Shown here piece after piece: positions 28,779-38,957 of a DNA stretch of 64,000 bases (within the stretch, counting starts at the first letter, position 1; each line of letters starts with the position of its first letter). Under the pieces are notes generated by a model that worked only from the letters and a program-made list of their open reading frames with translations, made no database searches and was not told the origin of the DNA. This DNA comes from an uncultured cyanobacterium (GTDB taxonomy: Bacteria; Cyanobacteriota; Cyanobacteriia; CACIAM-69d): positions 1 to 64,000 of the forward strand of contig CALGDE010000038.1 of assembly GCA_937883785.1 (NCBI GenBank). The letters run 5' to 3'. Position numbers and translations under genes: made by a program.

Positions 28779-29551
28779 TCTTCTTCAGTCCCCCCAAGAG
28801 ACAAGCAAAACGTTTTATAGGAAACGTTTAAATCTGAACGGGCAATGCGGGTGTAAGCCACCGCCAAAGGCTTAATGGTTTGCTCGCCAGTGCCTGCCCG
28901 AAGCTCCAATTTTGCAGGTTCCGAATCTAACGCCGCCAAATTACTCCGTAACGCCGGCGTGTCAGCCCAAACCCGAACCCCCAGCCCAAAGACCAGTGGA
29001 ATCTCCGCTCCCTCCGCAGTGGTTGCCACCGTTTGAGGATTGTCCTCGCTGCGAAACACTTGAATTAGAAAGTCTGATTCACAGTCGCCGTTCACATCCA
29101 CAGGCAATAATTCATTAGCAGCCGGAGGCGTGAAATTATTGTCCAAGGTGTCGTCACAGGGTTGGTGGGTCGAACTCAGCGAGTTAGTTAATACGGAATC
29201 AGGGGGAGGCGTTTTCGTCACTTCTGCCGAGCCCGCCCCTGGCAAATCGCCGCTGTCGTAGGCACCTTGCTCCACCAAAACTCGGACTTTATCCACCTCA
29301 CCCTGGGCAATTTGAACCGCCTGTTCAGCTCGGTTGGTTTGAACCCGTGCCGCCGTTGCCAGGAATAATGGCGGCGTAATAGCCACCCCCACAACGGAAA
29401 TAATGACGATCGCCACAATGCACTCAATCAGGGTCAAACCCGACTCCGCATTGGCTTGTTGCGATCGCCCAGCCAACGTCGCCCATCGTTTAATCCATGC
29501 CAATCTTAGCCGTGGCGACATCCTGGGTGTGACTTTAGAGAAAGGCGTCAT
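28769..29551 (-). CDS. hpsB: Hormogonium polysaccharide secretion pseudopilin HpsB
   Basis: A 260-residue pseudopilin-like protein with prepilin site G38-LTLIE43 and the helix CIVAIVIISVVGVAITPP. The globular part is polar and probably periplasmic or part of a pilus-like complex. It sits between hpsA and hpsC on one strand: 88 bases after hpsA, with a 10-base overlap into hpsC, so translational coupling with hpsC is likely. The ATG at 29551 is used. Confidence 0.85.
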   Translation of the reverse strand: MTPFSKVTPRMSPRLRLAWIKRWATLAGRSQQANAESGLTLIECIVAIVIISVVGVAITPPLFLATAARVQTNRAEQAVQIAQGEVDKVRVLVEQGAYDSGDLPGAGSAEVTKTPPPDSVLTNSLSSTHQPCDDTLDNNFTPPAANELLPVDVNGDCESDFLIQVFRSEDNPQTVATTAEGAEIPLVFGLGVRVWADTPALRSNLAALDSEPAKLELRAGTGEQTIKPLAVAYTRIARSDLNVSYKTFCLSLGGTEEECD

Positions 29552-29611
29552 AGTTTTAAACCAGTAGGCAGAAACAAGGGCAAGTGAGGCAAAAAATCAG
29601 GTAAGGATCGA

Positions 29612-29629
29612 GGGGGCTAAGCCGCCCCC
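29612..29629. other. Intercistronic hairpin between hpsA and hpsB
   Basis: GGGGGC and GCCCCC pair around TAAGCC in the 88-base hpsA-hpsB gap. There is no T-run on the coding strand. It could stabilise the hpsA 3' end or lower readthrough into hpsB. Confidence 0.4.
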
Positions 29630-29639
29630 AATGTAGACC

Positions 29640-32600
29640 TTAGTCACAGTCGTCAGTGTCGTGATCCGCGATGGACTTGCGCAACAGGCAAATATAGGGA
29701 TCATCTGCCGCAGGCTCCCCGTAAAACTCACTGCGGGTATCTCCCAAGGTGACAAATCGACTAGCGATCGGTCCCGCAGGAGCATACTGCAGACCCACGT
29801 CATAACCCCAGCGTCTTTGGGGAGCGCCATAGTAGGTCAAGAACTCTCGACGTTGAACCTCCTGAGTCGTCTCCCAAGCGTCCGTATCGTAGGGTCCCGT
29901 AGACGAAGTGCGGAAGCTTAGCTGGAGAAAGGCACCGGCAATCCTTAAAGGAGTGTCGCCCCAATTCTCCAATAGCGGCAGGAAGTTATGTAGCCCCCCA
30001 TAGCTTTGGTTAAATCGGCTAGGACCAATACCACTTACAAACACCGCATTTGTGGTGGTCTCGCTAGCAACGGGAATCTCCGCTCGTACGGCAGTGGCAT
30101 TACCTCCACCAGTCCGGGGAATTTCGAAGTCGCTAGTGGGATATTGACTAGCAACGCCATTGGTTTTCCGGAGAATTCGACCGGCAAAATCCACCGCTGG
30201 CGGTGACATTACATCAAACCGATTCTCGTGCCACCACTCTGAAGGTTCCGCAAGGGTAGTGGGGCGATCAGTGTTCGTAAACGAGGTGTAAATCGTATTA
30301 CCGTCGCTGGTGGAGCAGCCATACAAATCACCAATATCGAATCCCACAGATCTCAGGCTATCTTGCACACTTCCTTCACAGAAGTTGTTCGACAGGGGGG
30401 TAACAATATCAGCCAGCAGCTCCACAGGGCGCCAATCATCTTGACTGGGGTTGGCGAACTCACTGTTGAGGGAATTACGAGTGTAGAAGTTGCTGTAGTC
30501 ATCTGCCAAGGTATTTTGGAACTCCTCCACAGTGCCGCCGCCGGATCTGTGGAAATTCAAATCTCCCTTGATGTACAACGCGTTATCGGAAACAAACGAA
30601 AGACCATATAAGTTTTCGTCCTCGTCACCGCCCCCCACACGACGCACTGTTTCCGCATTTCTGAGGCGGAATCCATGGGCACGCCGATCAGGGTCGGGAT
30701 AGTAGTCCACAGGTTTAGGACTAATTCCCGTAGCGTCGTTAATCGGAGGATCTTTACCGGGGAAAGAGTTGACCAACATACGGTTAGTGGTTTGCTCCGG
30801 ATTACCTTGATAGGTATTCCAAGTGGTGGATGCCGGTCGAGCAATCCCATCCTCACGCAAGCTGTCTTCTCGGAAGCCGTATACGATGCCACCATCTAGT
30901 CGATCTTCAATATCTCCAAAAGGAATCCAGGTATCAGGGGAAATTTCGCCAGGCGAGTTCCCTCCATCCCTCAACATATCCACATCGAGATCCAATGCTC
31001 GGGACACCAGTAAATCTCGACCGCTGAAAAACGCAGCGTCTATGATGCCTGGGTGATGATAAGCCACCGGAGCGCCTCCAGTGCCCTGTACCGCAATTAA
31101 GCTGAGTTCTGAGCATACCGGAGCAGAGTTTCCGCAGTCACCAGGTGGTGTCACATCCCGGTCAACGGGAATCCTCCAGTCCCCCAGGGGCAGTGGTTTG
31201 ATGGCGATCGCCGCAGGGTCAACTGCTGCAAATTGTGTACCACCAATAATTCCGCTCACCTCTGTATCCGTAAGGAAAGTATCGATGTAGTCTTCGTCCA
31301 GACCAGTTCTTGGCTGGGTGTAGGTCACCTCAACATCTTCAGTCACGGTATCCACTGAAGGATCCGGTCCGGCGCTAAGGGTAACGGCTTGAGTCGCAAC
31401 GCGATCGCCTTTGAAATCATGGGTCTCAGTGGGGAAGAGGTAGTACAGCGATGGGTACTTAGCCTCCACCGGACACAAGGTAGTCGCGAGATGTAAGAAA
31501 CGACGCTCAGAGGCAAAGTCCGTCGGCAGCCCAAAGCCGAAGTAGTCATTACCGGTAGATTGGCTGAAATCACAACCAAACTCGTAATACTCTCCCTGGT
31601 AGAAGGTCCGTCCACCAAAGGCATACCAAGCAGTGCGATCAAACTGATTATTGCCGTTGCTGTCTTCGCCATTGTCAATGACACCACTGCCATCACCGTC
31701 AAACTCGTGGGTGTCGTCGGTGGTGCCGTTGCCGTTGTAGTCGAAGCCTGTTTCGTTTTGAACGTCTAGACGCCCATTGAAGTTGACATCCTCATCGGGG
31801 TCCAAAACGCCGTTGTCATTCAGGTCCTCGCCAACGCCACTGAAATTGGTGAACGTATCCCCCGGGTTACTGGGGTAAACGTATTCAATCTCGTAGCTGA
31901 ACTGGTGCAAATTGGGATTGGCGCCAGAGGTATTCACTGCTCGTCCAAAGGTGGGAGCGAAGCCAAAGTTGCGATCGCGCCACACCTGCTCCTTCAAGGC
32001 AATCAGCCGAGCCCACCGCTGAAAATCAGTGGGGTCAACGCCATTTTCATTGGGATTACCATTGGCGTCCCCAAGGGCAAACACGTAAGCGTCCGGCGGT
32101 ACTCGAGGAGATTCATCCTGCCATCGACCAGCCTCTGCGAAGGGCGGGCTCGGTTCCGGCGTCAATTGAGCATCCGCCAACTGAACTTCCACATACTTGC
32201 TCACATCAGATGCACTGACCGCCAAGGCATCAGCAGAACCACCGGTAACGGAAGTTTTTGCCGGATACACCCGAGCCGAAAAGGGGCGATCACTCTGCTT
32301 GTCGTTGCGGAATAAATCCACCTTGCCTTTGTCAAACTCATCACCGCGAGCGTTCAAAAAGTCGGTTCTCACACCCACAGGCGCAGCAGCATCTAAAGAC
32401 CATGCCGCCACATCAGAGTCAGGCAAGTTGGGGTCCCCTTGGGTTCCATCATTAATATCAGGAAGACTGCTATCAAAGTTCGAAGTCTTATCACCAACGG
32501 CACCTAGCTCATCCGCCAGGTTTTCTAAAATCGTCTGGGTATTGGCATTGCCGTAATCTAGAGCATCTAAATAGCTCAAGTTGTACGCCAGCATCCCCAT

Positions 32601-34925
32601 AGTCAAGCCAGCGGTTTGCTGATTGCTTTGATCCGCCGGGCTGTTGAGGCTATCGGAAAGACTACGATTCAACTCAGAGAAGTTCCCCCACTTCGTCAAC
32701 TCCGGATAGGGGTGAACCGTGCCGCTTTCCTGAACCGCAGGGAAGGCTCCGTCGGGGTCGCCGGAGAGTGCCGCCAGGTTTTCAACGGCATCCCTCAAAG
32801 CAGTATTGCTAAACTGCACCGTCGCAGTACTCGCTCCAGTGGACGCTGGCATCATTGAATTCAAAGTGCCGGCGTCAAACTCCCAGCCATTGGTGCCGCG
32901 CCCTTCAAAAAAGTCAGTTAAGAGCTCGTCGCCATTGTTTCCGAATTCTTCACCGAACAAGCTACGCAGTCCTGCATTGTCACGCACTGCAAAGGGTTCT
33001 GGAGGCTGCTCAAAAGTTTGTGCATTTTTCAAGCTGCCAGGACTACCAGGGTGAGTAACCGTTGCCATTGCAGCCACTGGCTCAGCGCCGTTTTCGTAGT
33101 TGTGGTGGTACACCAATGCTCCCTGAACAGCAGCCAAAACATCACGCAGCGATCGCCTCTGCAACGCCGCATGGGGACGACCTGCATCAAAATCAGCGGC
33201 ATTTTGGGGATAGCCCAAGGGATTCAGCGAATCACTACCTAACTCCAGACGCTGTCCGACAATTAGTCGTAATCCTTCCTGAATTGCCCGGCGCTCCCAA
33301 TAACCATCAAGCCCTAGATCGGCGTTACTTGCCGGGTTAGAATTTCGAGTCAATTCTGCGGCGCCATTGATAGGCGTTCCTACAACTGTTCCAGCAGGTA
33401 AAGCAGTGGTCTCCTCTGAGCCGCCCCCATAGGAAGCCCGGGGTCCATACCGATTATCTGCCCGGAAAAAGTCATCCAAATAGGGCTTACGTAGGGAATC
33501 ATTTTGGGCGCGGCCAGCTTGAACATAGGCCTGCTCAGCCCATTCTCCCGAACGGAAGTTTCCAGGATCTCGCCGAATGGATAAGTCTTCCGTAAATAAG
33601 GGTAGCGGATCCATCGCGATGCTAATGGCAGAGGTGGTGTTAATGGAGTCGGTCTCTGCCGAAAAGTTATTGGACGTAATAACCGGTGCGCCGCGGGAGG
33701 TATTTTCCGTATCCTGCTGATAGTGAATCGAAGCAAAACCTTCCCTGCGGAAGTTTCCAAAACGATTCGTCAGGGACGAAGCCACAAAATCACCGTTGTA
33801 GTTCTTAGGGGCTGATCCAGCAAGGCTGCCTTCCCCTGATGCGGAAATCTGAGACGCGTCCAGGCTATACAAACAAGAAGCGGGAGAACTGACGAGGTAA
33901 AGGGTCAGTCTAGAGCTATTGGCAACGAAGAAGATGCTGCCTTCTGTATGCATGGCACCATTCCAGTTGAAGTCAGGACCAGGAAATAGCTCTAGGTCGT
34001 TGCGGAACCACGCTGCCCAGCGGTTACCGCGAGCCGCCAGCTTATCCTGCTGAAGTTCTAGGGTGGCAATGGTATTCAGTCCACCGCTAGTTTCAAATTC
34101 TCCAGACTGAACCTTGGGAACAACTACCGCGTCAATTTGGAAGTTTTTTCGAAGGTTAGCAGTGGTGCTAGCGTCCTGGAACCAACCGCTTTCAAGCGGC
34201 GGCAGGAAATCTTCTCCCAAGCGCTCAATAAGATTACAGCCATCCGCCGTGTTGTCACTTTGTAAAGGACCAGAACGTACTTCTAAATTGTCCGCTCTGT
34301 CTTTTAGGGCCGCAGGGGATTGGTTAAACAGCGTCGCAGCATCAAAGGTGCCACCTGTGGGCTTCGGCGTCTTAAAAGTAATTGAGTAGGCAATGACGGA
34401 GTCGTCAACGTCATCTCCATTGGTGTCAGCCTCATACTGCCAAGCGTTGTCGTTAGTTCCATCGCCGTTAATATCTAGGCGCGTTTCCCCTGGCAGGGTG
34501 TAAGGATTACCGTCTAAGTCCGGCACCAGGTCATTGTCATTGAGCATCAGGCTCAACAGGTATTCCTCAGGAGGAACCCCCGTGGGCGTGCGTCGTGGAT
34601 CGGAAGCAAACAACTTTTCCAGCTTGGACTTTGCCCGATCAATTGCTGGAGTTGCAGCGTTATAAATAATCTTCTGCTGCCGATCACCCGCCACATTTTC
34701 AACGCGATTAAGGGAGCGCAATGAAACTGCAGTAATGGTTAATGCCACCACCACCAGTAGCAATGAAGTGGTTGGCAAAATAAAGCCACTTTGGGTTCGC
34801 CGGAAAGCACCTTTGCGTATTTTCCGGGGAAGGGGCGATCGCTGCCGTATCCATTGTTGGGCACGTCCGAACCAGTGCCCCAAACGATAGATTAAATCCA
34901 AATAGAATCGACGTAGCTTAGACAT
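29640..34925 (-). CDS. hpsA: Hormogonium polysaccharide biosynthesis protein HpsA
   Basis: A giant 1761-residue protein. A basic N-terminus of about 45 residues leads into a pilin-like segment (SGFILPTTSLLLVVVALTI, helix about 48-68), then RSLNRVENVAGDRQQKIIYNAA and an Asp/Asn/Gly-rich extracellular region. Two kinds of calcium-loop-like sequence occur: DINGDGTNDN and DTNGDDVDDS near 145-170, and a cluster near 1030-1085 (DLNDNGVLDPDED, DYNGNGTTDD, DGDGSGVIDNGEDSNGNNQFD). The size, pilin-like start and downstream hpsB and hpsC fit HpsA, which is needed for surface polysaccharide in Nostoc hormogonia. It is the first gene of the cluster. Confidence 0.9.
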   Translation of the reverse strand: MSKLRRFYLDLIYRLGHWFGRAQQWIRQRSPLPRKIRKGAFRRTQSGFILPTTSLLLVVVALTITAVSLRSLNRVENVAGDRQQKIIYNAATPAIDRAKSKLEKLFASDPRRTPTGVPPEEYLLSLMLNDNDLVPDLDGNPYTLPGETRLDINGDGTNDNAWQYEADTNGDDVDDSVIAYSITFKTPKPTGGTFDAATLFNQSPAALKDRADNLEVRSGPLQSDNTADGCNLIERLGEDFLPPLESGWFQDASTTANLRKNFQIDAVVVPKVQSGEFETSGGLNTIATLELQQDKLAARGNRWAAWFRNDLELFPGPDFNWNGAMHTEGSIFFVANSSRLTLYLVSSPASCLYSLDASQISASGEGSLAGSAPKNYNGDFVASSLTNRFGNFRREGFASIHYQQDTENTSRGAPVITSNNFSAETDSINTTSAISIAMDPLPLFTEDLSIRRDPGNFRSGEWAEQAYVQAGRAQNDSLRKPYLDDFFRADNRYGPRASYGGGSEETTALPAGTVVGTPINGAAELTRNSNPASNADLGLDGYWERRAIQEGLRLIVGQRLELGSDSLNPLGYPQNAADFDAGRPHAALQRRSLRDVLAAVQGALVYHHNYENGAEPVAAMATVTHPGSPGSLKNAQTFEQPPEPFAVRDNAGLRSLFGEEFGNNGDELLTDFFEGRGTNGWEFDAGTLNSMMPASTGASTATVQFSNTALRDAVENLAALSGDPDGAFPAVQESGTVHPYPELTKWGNFSELNRSLSDSLNSPADQSNQQTAGLTMGMLAYNLSYLDALDYGNANTQTILENLADELGAVGDKTSNFDSSLPDINDGTQGDPNLPDSDVAAWSLDAAAPVGVRTDFLNARGDEFDKGKVDLFRNDKQSDRPFSARVYPAKTSVTGGSADALAVSASDVSKYVEVQLADAQLTPEPSPPFAEAGRWQDESPRVPPDAYVFALGDANGNPNENGVDPTDFQRWARLIALKEQVWRDRNFGFAPTFGRAVNTSGANPNLHQFSYEIEYVYPSNPGDTFTNFSGVGEDLNDNGVLDPDEDVNFNGRLDVQNETGFDYNGNGTTDDTHEFDGDGSGVIDNGEDSNGNNQFDRTAWYAFGGRTFYQGEYYEFGCDFSQSTGNDYFGFGLPTDFASERRFLHLATTLCPVEAKYPSLYYLFPTETHDFKGDRVATQAVTLSAGPDPSVDTVTEDVEVTYTQPRTGLDEDYIDTFLTDTEVSGIIGGTQFAAVDPAAIAIKPLPLGDWRIPVDRDVTPPGDCGNSAPVCSELSLIAVQGTGGAPVAYHHPGIIDAAFFSGRDLLVSRALDLDVDMLRDGGNSPGEISPDTWIPFGDIEDRLDGGIVYGFREDSLREDGIARPASTTWNTYQGNPEQTTNRMLVNSFPGKDPPINDATGISPKPVDYYPDPDRRAHGFRLRNAETVRRVGGGDEDENLYGLSFVSDNALYIKGDLNFHRSGGGTVEEFQNTLADDYSNFYTRNSLNSEFANPSQDDWRPVELLADIVTPLSNNFCEGSVQDSLRSVGFDIGDLYGCSTSDGNTIYTSFTNTDRPTTLAEPSEWWHENRFDVMSPPAVDFAGRILRKTNGVASQYPTSDFEIPRTGGGNATAVRAEIPVASETTTNAVFVSGIGPSRFNQSYGGLHNFLPLLENWGDTPLRIAGAFLQLSFRTSSTGPYDTDAWETTQEVQRREFLTYYGAPQRRWGYDVGLQYAPAGPIASRFVTLGDTRSEFYGEPAADDPYICLLRKSIADHDTDDCD

Positions 34926-35324
34926 AACCCAACACTGCTAAAGAGTGAGACCCGTAATCAAGTTAGGCGCACTTAGAAGTTCCTGACGCACCACCTTAAA
35001 AATCTAGTCGCTGCGTCCACCATCGCTTTACTGACGCTTGTTCGACCAATAGGTTCCGAACCGAGCTTTCAGCTAAAGACAGAGACTTCTATAATTACTA
35101 GGGTACCCATTCCTTTCAAAGATGACTCATCTCAACGGCGGAACTGTAAATGTTTCCACCAACAGCCTTTGAAGGGACATCCTGAAAGCTTCTGCCCATA
35201 GTCATTTCCGCGTCACGAGTAACTTGGCGAAAAAATTGGGCTAGTTAATTTGAGCTAGTTAAAGATTTCCACCGCCATTCATTTAAAGCCCTGGTCAATT
35301 CTTGGATTATTAATTCTGGAATTG

Positions 35325-35441
35325 TCAATTCTGGAACCAGTAGGACAGCTAGAGATCGCTGACCGGACGGGTTTTCGCAATATCATACGAAGTAAATACT
35401 TCGTATTCAGCTCCAATTGCACTGGTTATAGAAGAATTGAT
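35325..35441 (+). repeat. Family 2 interspersed repeat, copy A
   Basis: It starts TCAATTCTGGAACCAGTAGG...GATCGCTGACCGG and contains ATTCAGCTCC, then GCACTGGTTATAG and ends AATTGAT. The two ends are inverted repeats (TCAATTCT...AACCAGT). It is shorter than copies C and D, with the central segment rearranged around a small palindrome, ACGAAGTAAATACTTCGT. Confidence 0.6.
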
Positions 35442-35473
35442 CACAGCCAGATTTTAGGATCGCCCATACAAAA

Positions 35474-35508
35474 CTCCACCTTCCTGGATTCTGTCCCAGA
35501 AGGTGGAG
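35474..35508 (-). terminator. Probable rpmB terminator
   Basis: CTCCACCTTC and GAAGGTGGAG form a 10-bp stem; on the minus strand it is followed by TTTTG. It lies 108 bases past the rpmB stop. Confidence 0.5.
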
Positions 35509-35615
35509 AGCAAAACTTATTCCTTACAGCCTATTTCTCGACTCCTTTCAGAAGTGCCACTAAAGTATCTAGACAGTTCTAGACAGCTTGCGAAAGGCAC
35601 TTTCAGAGATCTTGC

Positions 35616-35852
35616 CTAAAACTGGTTTAAATCAATGCCCGCGCTCTTCGCGTAAGCTTGGATGCCTTTGCTGTTCAAAGTCTTGATTGCGGTGGTGGAC
35701 AGGCGCAAGCGGACCCAGCGGTTACCTTGGGGCCACCACACACGCTTTGTTTGCAGGTTTGCTTGTTGCAGCTTCTTAGTACGGCGGTGGGAGTGGGATA
35801 CGGCGAAGCCGTTGTTAGCTTTCTTTCCGGTTAGCTGGCATTTACGGGACAT
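35616..35852 (-). CDS. rpmB: Large-subunit ribosomal protein bL28
   Basis: A 78-residue basic protein with the L28 pattern [27 protein letters not shown] and [19 protein letters not shown]. Only one zinc-type Cys (C5) is present, so this is the zinc-independent form. Isolated gene, ATG start, with a hairpin terminator downstream. Confidence 0.96.
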   Translation of the reverse strand: MSRKCQLTGKKANNGFAVSHSHRRTKKLQQANLQTKRVWWPQGNRWVRLRLSTTAIKTLNSKGIQAYAKSAGIDLNQF

Positions 35853-36183
35853 GGTTTTGCTAGAAGTTTCAGTAATATCAATAAATGATGCGGAAGGAGG
35901 TACAGAAGCGGCGATCGCCTAAAGCCATTGCTTCAAAAAGGTGCCCTTCAACACAAGCACCGCTTTCACTTCTTTCGCCCCATTCGCCTGCGGTTCATCA
36001 GTATACCGCCGTACGTTCAAGTTTCACGTTCACATTATGAAAGAGCCGCAATAAAGCTGGCGAGGCACGCAACTGTTACAAGATGTCTTCAACCTTCGTT
36101 GTTCTACCTTTCCCAGCGTTGTCATGGCGAATTCAGCCACAGCTTGTTCACTTTGTGGTGCTTTTTAGGAGAGATGTCTTGAA
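35853..36183. other. Intergenic region between rpmB and pentapeptide gene
   Basis: 331 bases. It should hold the rpmB promoter on the minus strand. I see no gene and no copy of either repeat family. Confidence 0.5.
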
Positions 36184-36933
36184 TTACAGCTCTTTAAGCA
36201 CATGCCCCGCCAGAAGAGTTCCTTCCACCTGAGCATTCTCAATATTGATGCGAGATAAGTTAGCGCCTTCCAATCGGGCGTTGCGCATATCCGCGTTGAC
36301 TAAGTTGACGCCGTGTAAATCAGAGCCGCTCAAGTCAGCCCTTTGTAAAGAAGCTTCGCTCAAGTCAGCGTCCCGCAGGTTAATCCCCAGAACGTCCATT
36401 GGATAACCGCCCCCTTGCTCAAAGCTGATGGTTTGCAGCCCCGCCATGGTCTGCCGAGCTCCATCCAAAATGGCTCTGTGTAGGTTAGCTGAGTCAAGGT
36501 TTGCTCCCAACAGATTTGCCCCTGACAAATCAGCACCTTGCAGGTTCGCAATCACTAGCCCTGCCAAGCTCAAATCAGCTCCCGACAGATTCGCACTTGT
36601 GAGGTCTGCACCGTGGAGGCGGGTGTTGATTAAAGAGGCCTGACTTAAGTTGGCTTCAGCGAGGTTAGCTTTGTTAAGCATTGCCTCATTTAAATTCGCG
36701 CCCGACAGGTCTGCTCCAGACAGGTCAGCACTCACCAAATCAACCTCAGAAAGGTCCGCATTAGTCAAATCGCACCCAGAACAGGATCGCGTTTCCAATA
36801 GCTGTTGCAAAGCGGCAGGATCGGCAGCGTTACTCGGAGAGGAAAGTCCACTAATAGCCATTGTTGCCAACACGGCAAAGGTGGCGGAAGACTTGGAAAA
36901 AACTGTAGCGAACTGACCTGCTGCGCGTTTCAT
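36184..36933 (-). CDS. Secreted pentapeptide-repeat protein
   Basis: A 249-residue protein. A signal peptide of about 36 residues (ending SSPSNAAD) is followed by a short segment with a CxxC (SCSGCDL) and about 30 pentapeptide repeats of the A(D/N)LSx type (LSGADLSGANLNEAML), forming a right-handed quadrilateral beta helix. A non-repeat interruption occurs near 160-175 (TMAGLQTISFEQGGGYPMDV). Such proteins are abundant in cyanobacteria; the role of this one, probably in the periplasm or thylakoid lumen, is unknown. The ATG at 36933 is used. Confidence 0.9.
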   Translation of the reverse strand: MKRAAGQFATVFSKSSATFAVLATMAISGLSSPSNAADPAALQQLLETRSCSGCDLTNADLSEVDLVSADLSGADLSGANLNEAMLNKANLAEANLSQASLINTRLHGADLTSANLSGADLSLAGLVIANLQGADLSGANLLGANLDSANLHRAILDGARQTMAGLQTISFEQGGGYPMDVLGINLRDADLSEASLQRADLSGSDLHGVNLVNADMRNARLEGANLSRINIENAQVEGTLLAGHVLKEL

Positions 36934-37656
36934 GTATACCCCTCACTGAGAACCTGCTCCTATTATTCAGAGTAATTCAGGGGTTTGCAGTGATGGCGGA
37001 GTGTAACCAGATATGACAGAAATTTTTGAAGCGTGCGATCGCATCTCGATGAATTAATGATCCAGATCACAATGGGGTGCTCATCCCTTCTTGCTGTCTT
37101 TAAGATAAATTTCTCAAATCTTTAATATTTAGCCCCTTAATGCATAAAAATGGACGATTTTTTCGACCCACGCTTCACAGACACATCATTGCCATCGAAA
37201 CTTGTCACCCAGATTCATAGGCTTCCGTGGGATCCCATAATTTTCTTCCCTGGGAACTGCCCTTAGCTGTTCGTCATCGTGATGCCTTGGTGTGATCAAC
37301 GGGGCATCCAAACGGCAATCTTCCCCAACCCCATAAAAAGCAGAAAGGACCGGCCCCAAAGAACCAGTCCAAAAACCCCGTAGCACGTCCATCACAGCTA
37401 CGGCTTACTTGCAATCACGTTAAAAGCAGGAGAATACGCGTCAAGCTTTCCCAAACTTGATGGAGACCGTAACTTTCCCAACTTACGGGTCGCCAAGACA
37501 TCCTGCGTGATCTAGAGCAAGTGTAGCTGAAGATACGATTTATATCTTTATTAAGAGGGGATCAGTCAGGGGATCTGGATTTTCGACCGTTTATTACGGT
37601 CTGTTTGTGGAATGGACTGACGGACTAAAGCCATAAAAATCCCTGCGATCGCCGCC
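36934..37656. other. Intergenic region between pentapeptide gene and pdxA
   Basis: 720 bases without a convincing gene. The one clear element is the hairpin near 37347 that could terminate pdxA transcription. A 69-codon ORF overlapping that hairpin was rejected. Confidence 0.45.
37335..37370 (-). terminator. Possible pdxA terminator
   Basis: On the minus strand GGACTGG-TTCTTTGGGG-CCGGTCC is followed by TTTCTGCTTTTTA. It lies about 290 bases past the pdxA stop, which is rather far. Confidence 0.35.
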
Positions 37657-38850
37657 TTAAACTGCGCTAGCTAAACTTCCTTTCCGCTGGCGTTGGCGAA
37701 CTAAGCGCAGTCCCCAATCAAGGGCGGCGGTCATGCTGGTGGCGTCGGCAATGCCTTGTCCAGCGATGTCAAAGGCGGTGCCGTGATCGGGGGAGGTGCG
37801 AATAAAAGGAAGTCCGGTGGTGGTGTTAACGGCGCGATCAAATCCCATTAGCTTCACGGGGATTAACCCCTGGTCGTGGTAGAGGGCTAAATAAGCGTCG
37901 GGCAAATTCAGCAGGATGCCTGGCTGGGTTTGCTGGGTGAGCCACTGACGATCAAACCAGGCACGACCAGGGTTGACCCACAGGGTATCGGGGGGAACAA
38001 GTCCAGTGAGGGTCACTTCTGGATAGTTGCGTCGGGCTTGGGTTAGCCAGGGTAGGAGGCGATCGCGTTCTTCAGTGCCCAACTGTCCCCCCTCGCCGCT
38101 GTGGGGGTTTAAGCCAGAAATTGCAATGTGGGGACGGGCAATGCCGAAGTCCTGGCGCAAACTTTGAATCAAGAGATCAAGCTTCGTATCAAGTAAATTT
38201 GAAGTTAAGGCGTTGGGAACATCGCAAATGGGGATATGGGTTGTGGCCAGCAAAACCCGCAGCGGCCAACCAGTGTGAGGCGATCGCGCCACAAACATCA
38301 TGGCAAAGCGATCACAGTTAGCCCGGTCAGCCAGCACTTCCGTTTGACCGGGCCAGTGGTGTCCCGCAGCTTTCCAGGAAATTTTAGCGATGGGGGCCGT
38401 AACAACGCCTTGGCATTGTCCAGCTCTTGTTAGGGCGATCGCCCGATCTAGCCATTGAAACCCCGCATCTCCAGCGGCAGCGCTCACTTGTCCCAGGCGA
38501 ATCTCCTGCCGTTGCACAGAAGATAAAGGGCGATCATCCCAGACAAGCCGCCGCGGATCGGCAATGGTGGCGATGCCACGATCACGCAAGGTCTCATAGC
38601 AGGCGATCGCCCAATCGCGGCATCCCACCACAACGCAATGGCGCGCAATTTCATCGTTAGCCAGCGCCTTCAACACCACTTCTGGCCCCACACCCGCCGG
38701 ATCTCCCAAGGTAACGGCGAGGTTTACTGAGTCCCTGGGGTCGCTATTTCTGGAGCCGCCAACGATGCCTTCTGCCTCTATCAAAGTATTGCCTGGGGCA
38801 TTTACGGTCGCATTGGAGGGAGTTGCGTCTGGATTTGTTGCTGTGTCCAC
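37657..38850 (-). CDS. pdxA: 4-hydroxythreonine-4-phosphate dehydrogenase PdxA
   Basis: PdxA oxidises 4-phosphohydroxy-threonine for the DXP-dependent pathway to pyridoxal phosphate. The family N-terminal motif VTLGDPAGVGPEV starts near residue 46. TAPIAK with the substrate-binding region HHWPGQTEVLAD, the metal-binding GLNPHSGEGGQLG and the C-terminal YHDQGLIPVKLMGF and RTSPDHGTAFDIAG are all present. The start is a GTG at 38850, giving a low-complexity N-terminal extension of about 44 residues; the real start may be internal. 397 residues against the usual 330-350. Confidence 0.93.
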   Translation of the reverse strand: MDTATNPDATPSNATVNAPGNTLIEAEGIVGGSRNSDPRDSVNLAVTLGDPAGVGPEVVLKALANDEIARHCVVVGCRDWAIACYETLRDRGIATIADPRRLVWDDRPLSSVQRQEIRLGQVSAAAGDAGFQWLDRAIALTRAGQCQGVVTAPIAKISWKAAGHHWPGQTEVLADRANCDRFAMMFVARSPHTGWPLRVLLATTHIPICDVPNALTSNLLDTKLDLLIQSLRQDFGIARPHIAISGLNPHSGEGGQLGTEERDRLLPWLTQARRNYPEVTLTGLVPPDTLWVNPGRAWFDRQWLTQQTQPGILLNLPDAYLALYHDQGLIPVKLMGFDRAVNTTTGLPFIRTSPDHGTAFDIAGQGIADATSMTAALDWGLRLVRQRQRKGSLASAV

Positions 38851-38957
38851 GCCGTCTAGCTTTTAAATCATGGGTATCAAATTTATTGTCGCTGACTTGT
38901 TGCCCCTTGGCCTGTTGCACCTTGGTTTATTTCTGCGAAGTCGAAAATCCCACAGAG

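Larger units (their letters stand above)
34926..35615. other. Intergenic region upstream of hpsA
   Basis: 690 bases between hpsA and rpmB with no convincing gene. The part up to about 35320 would hold the hpsA promoter; no consensus was identified. A family 2 repeat (35325-35441) and the probable rpmB terminator (35474-35508) fill the right part. Confidence 0.5.

Noticed and set aside
37186-37395. 69-codon ORF on the minus strand
   Set aside because: It starts at GTG, overlaps the probable pdxA terminator hairpin and T-run, and has no ribosome binding site.
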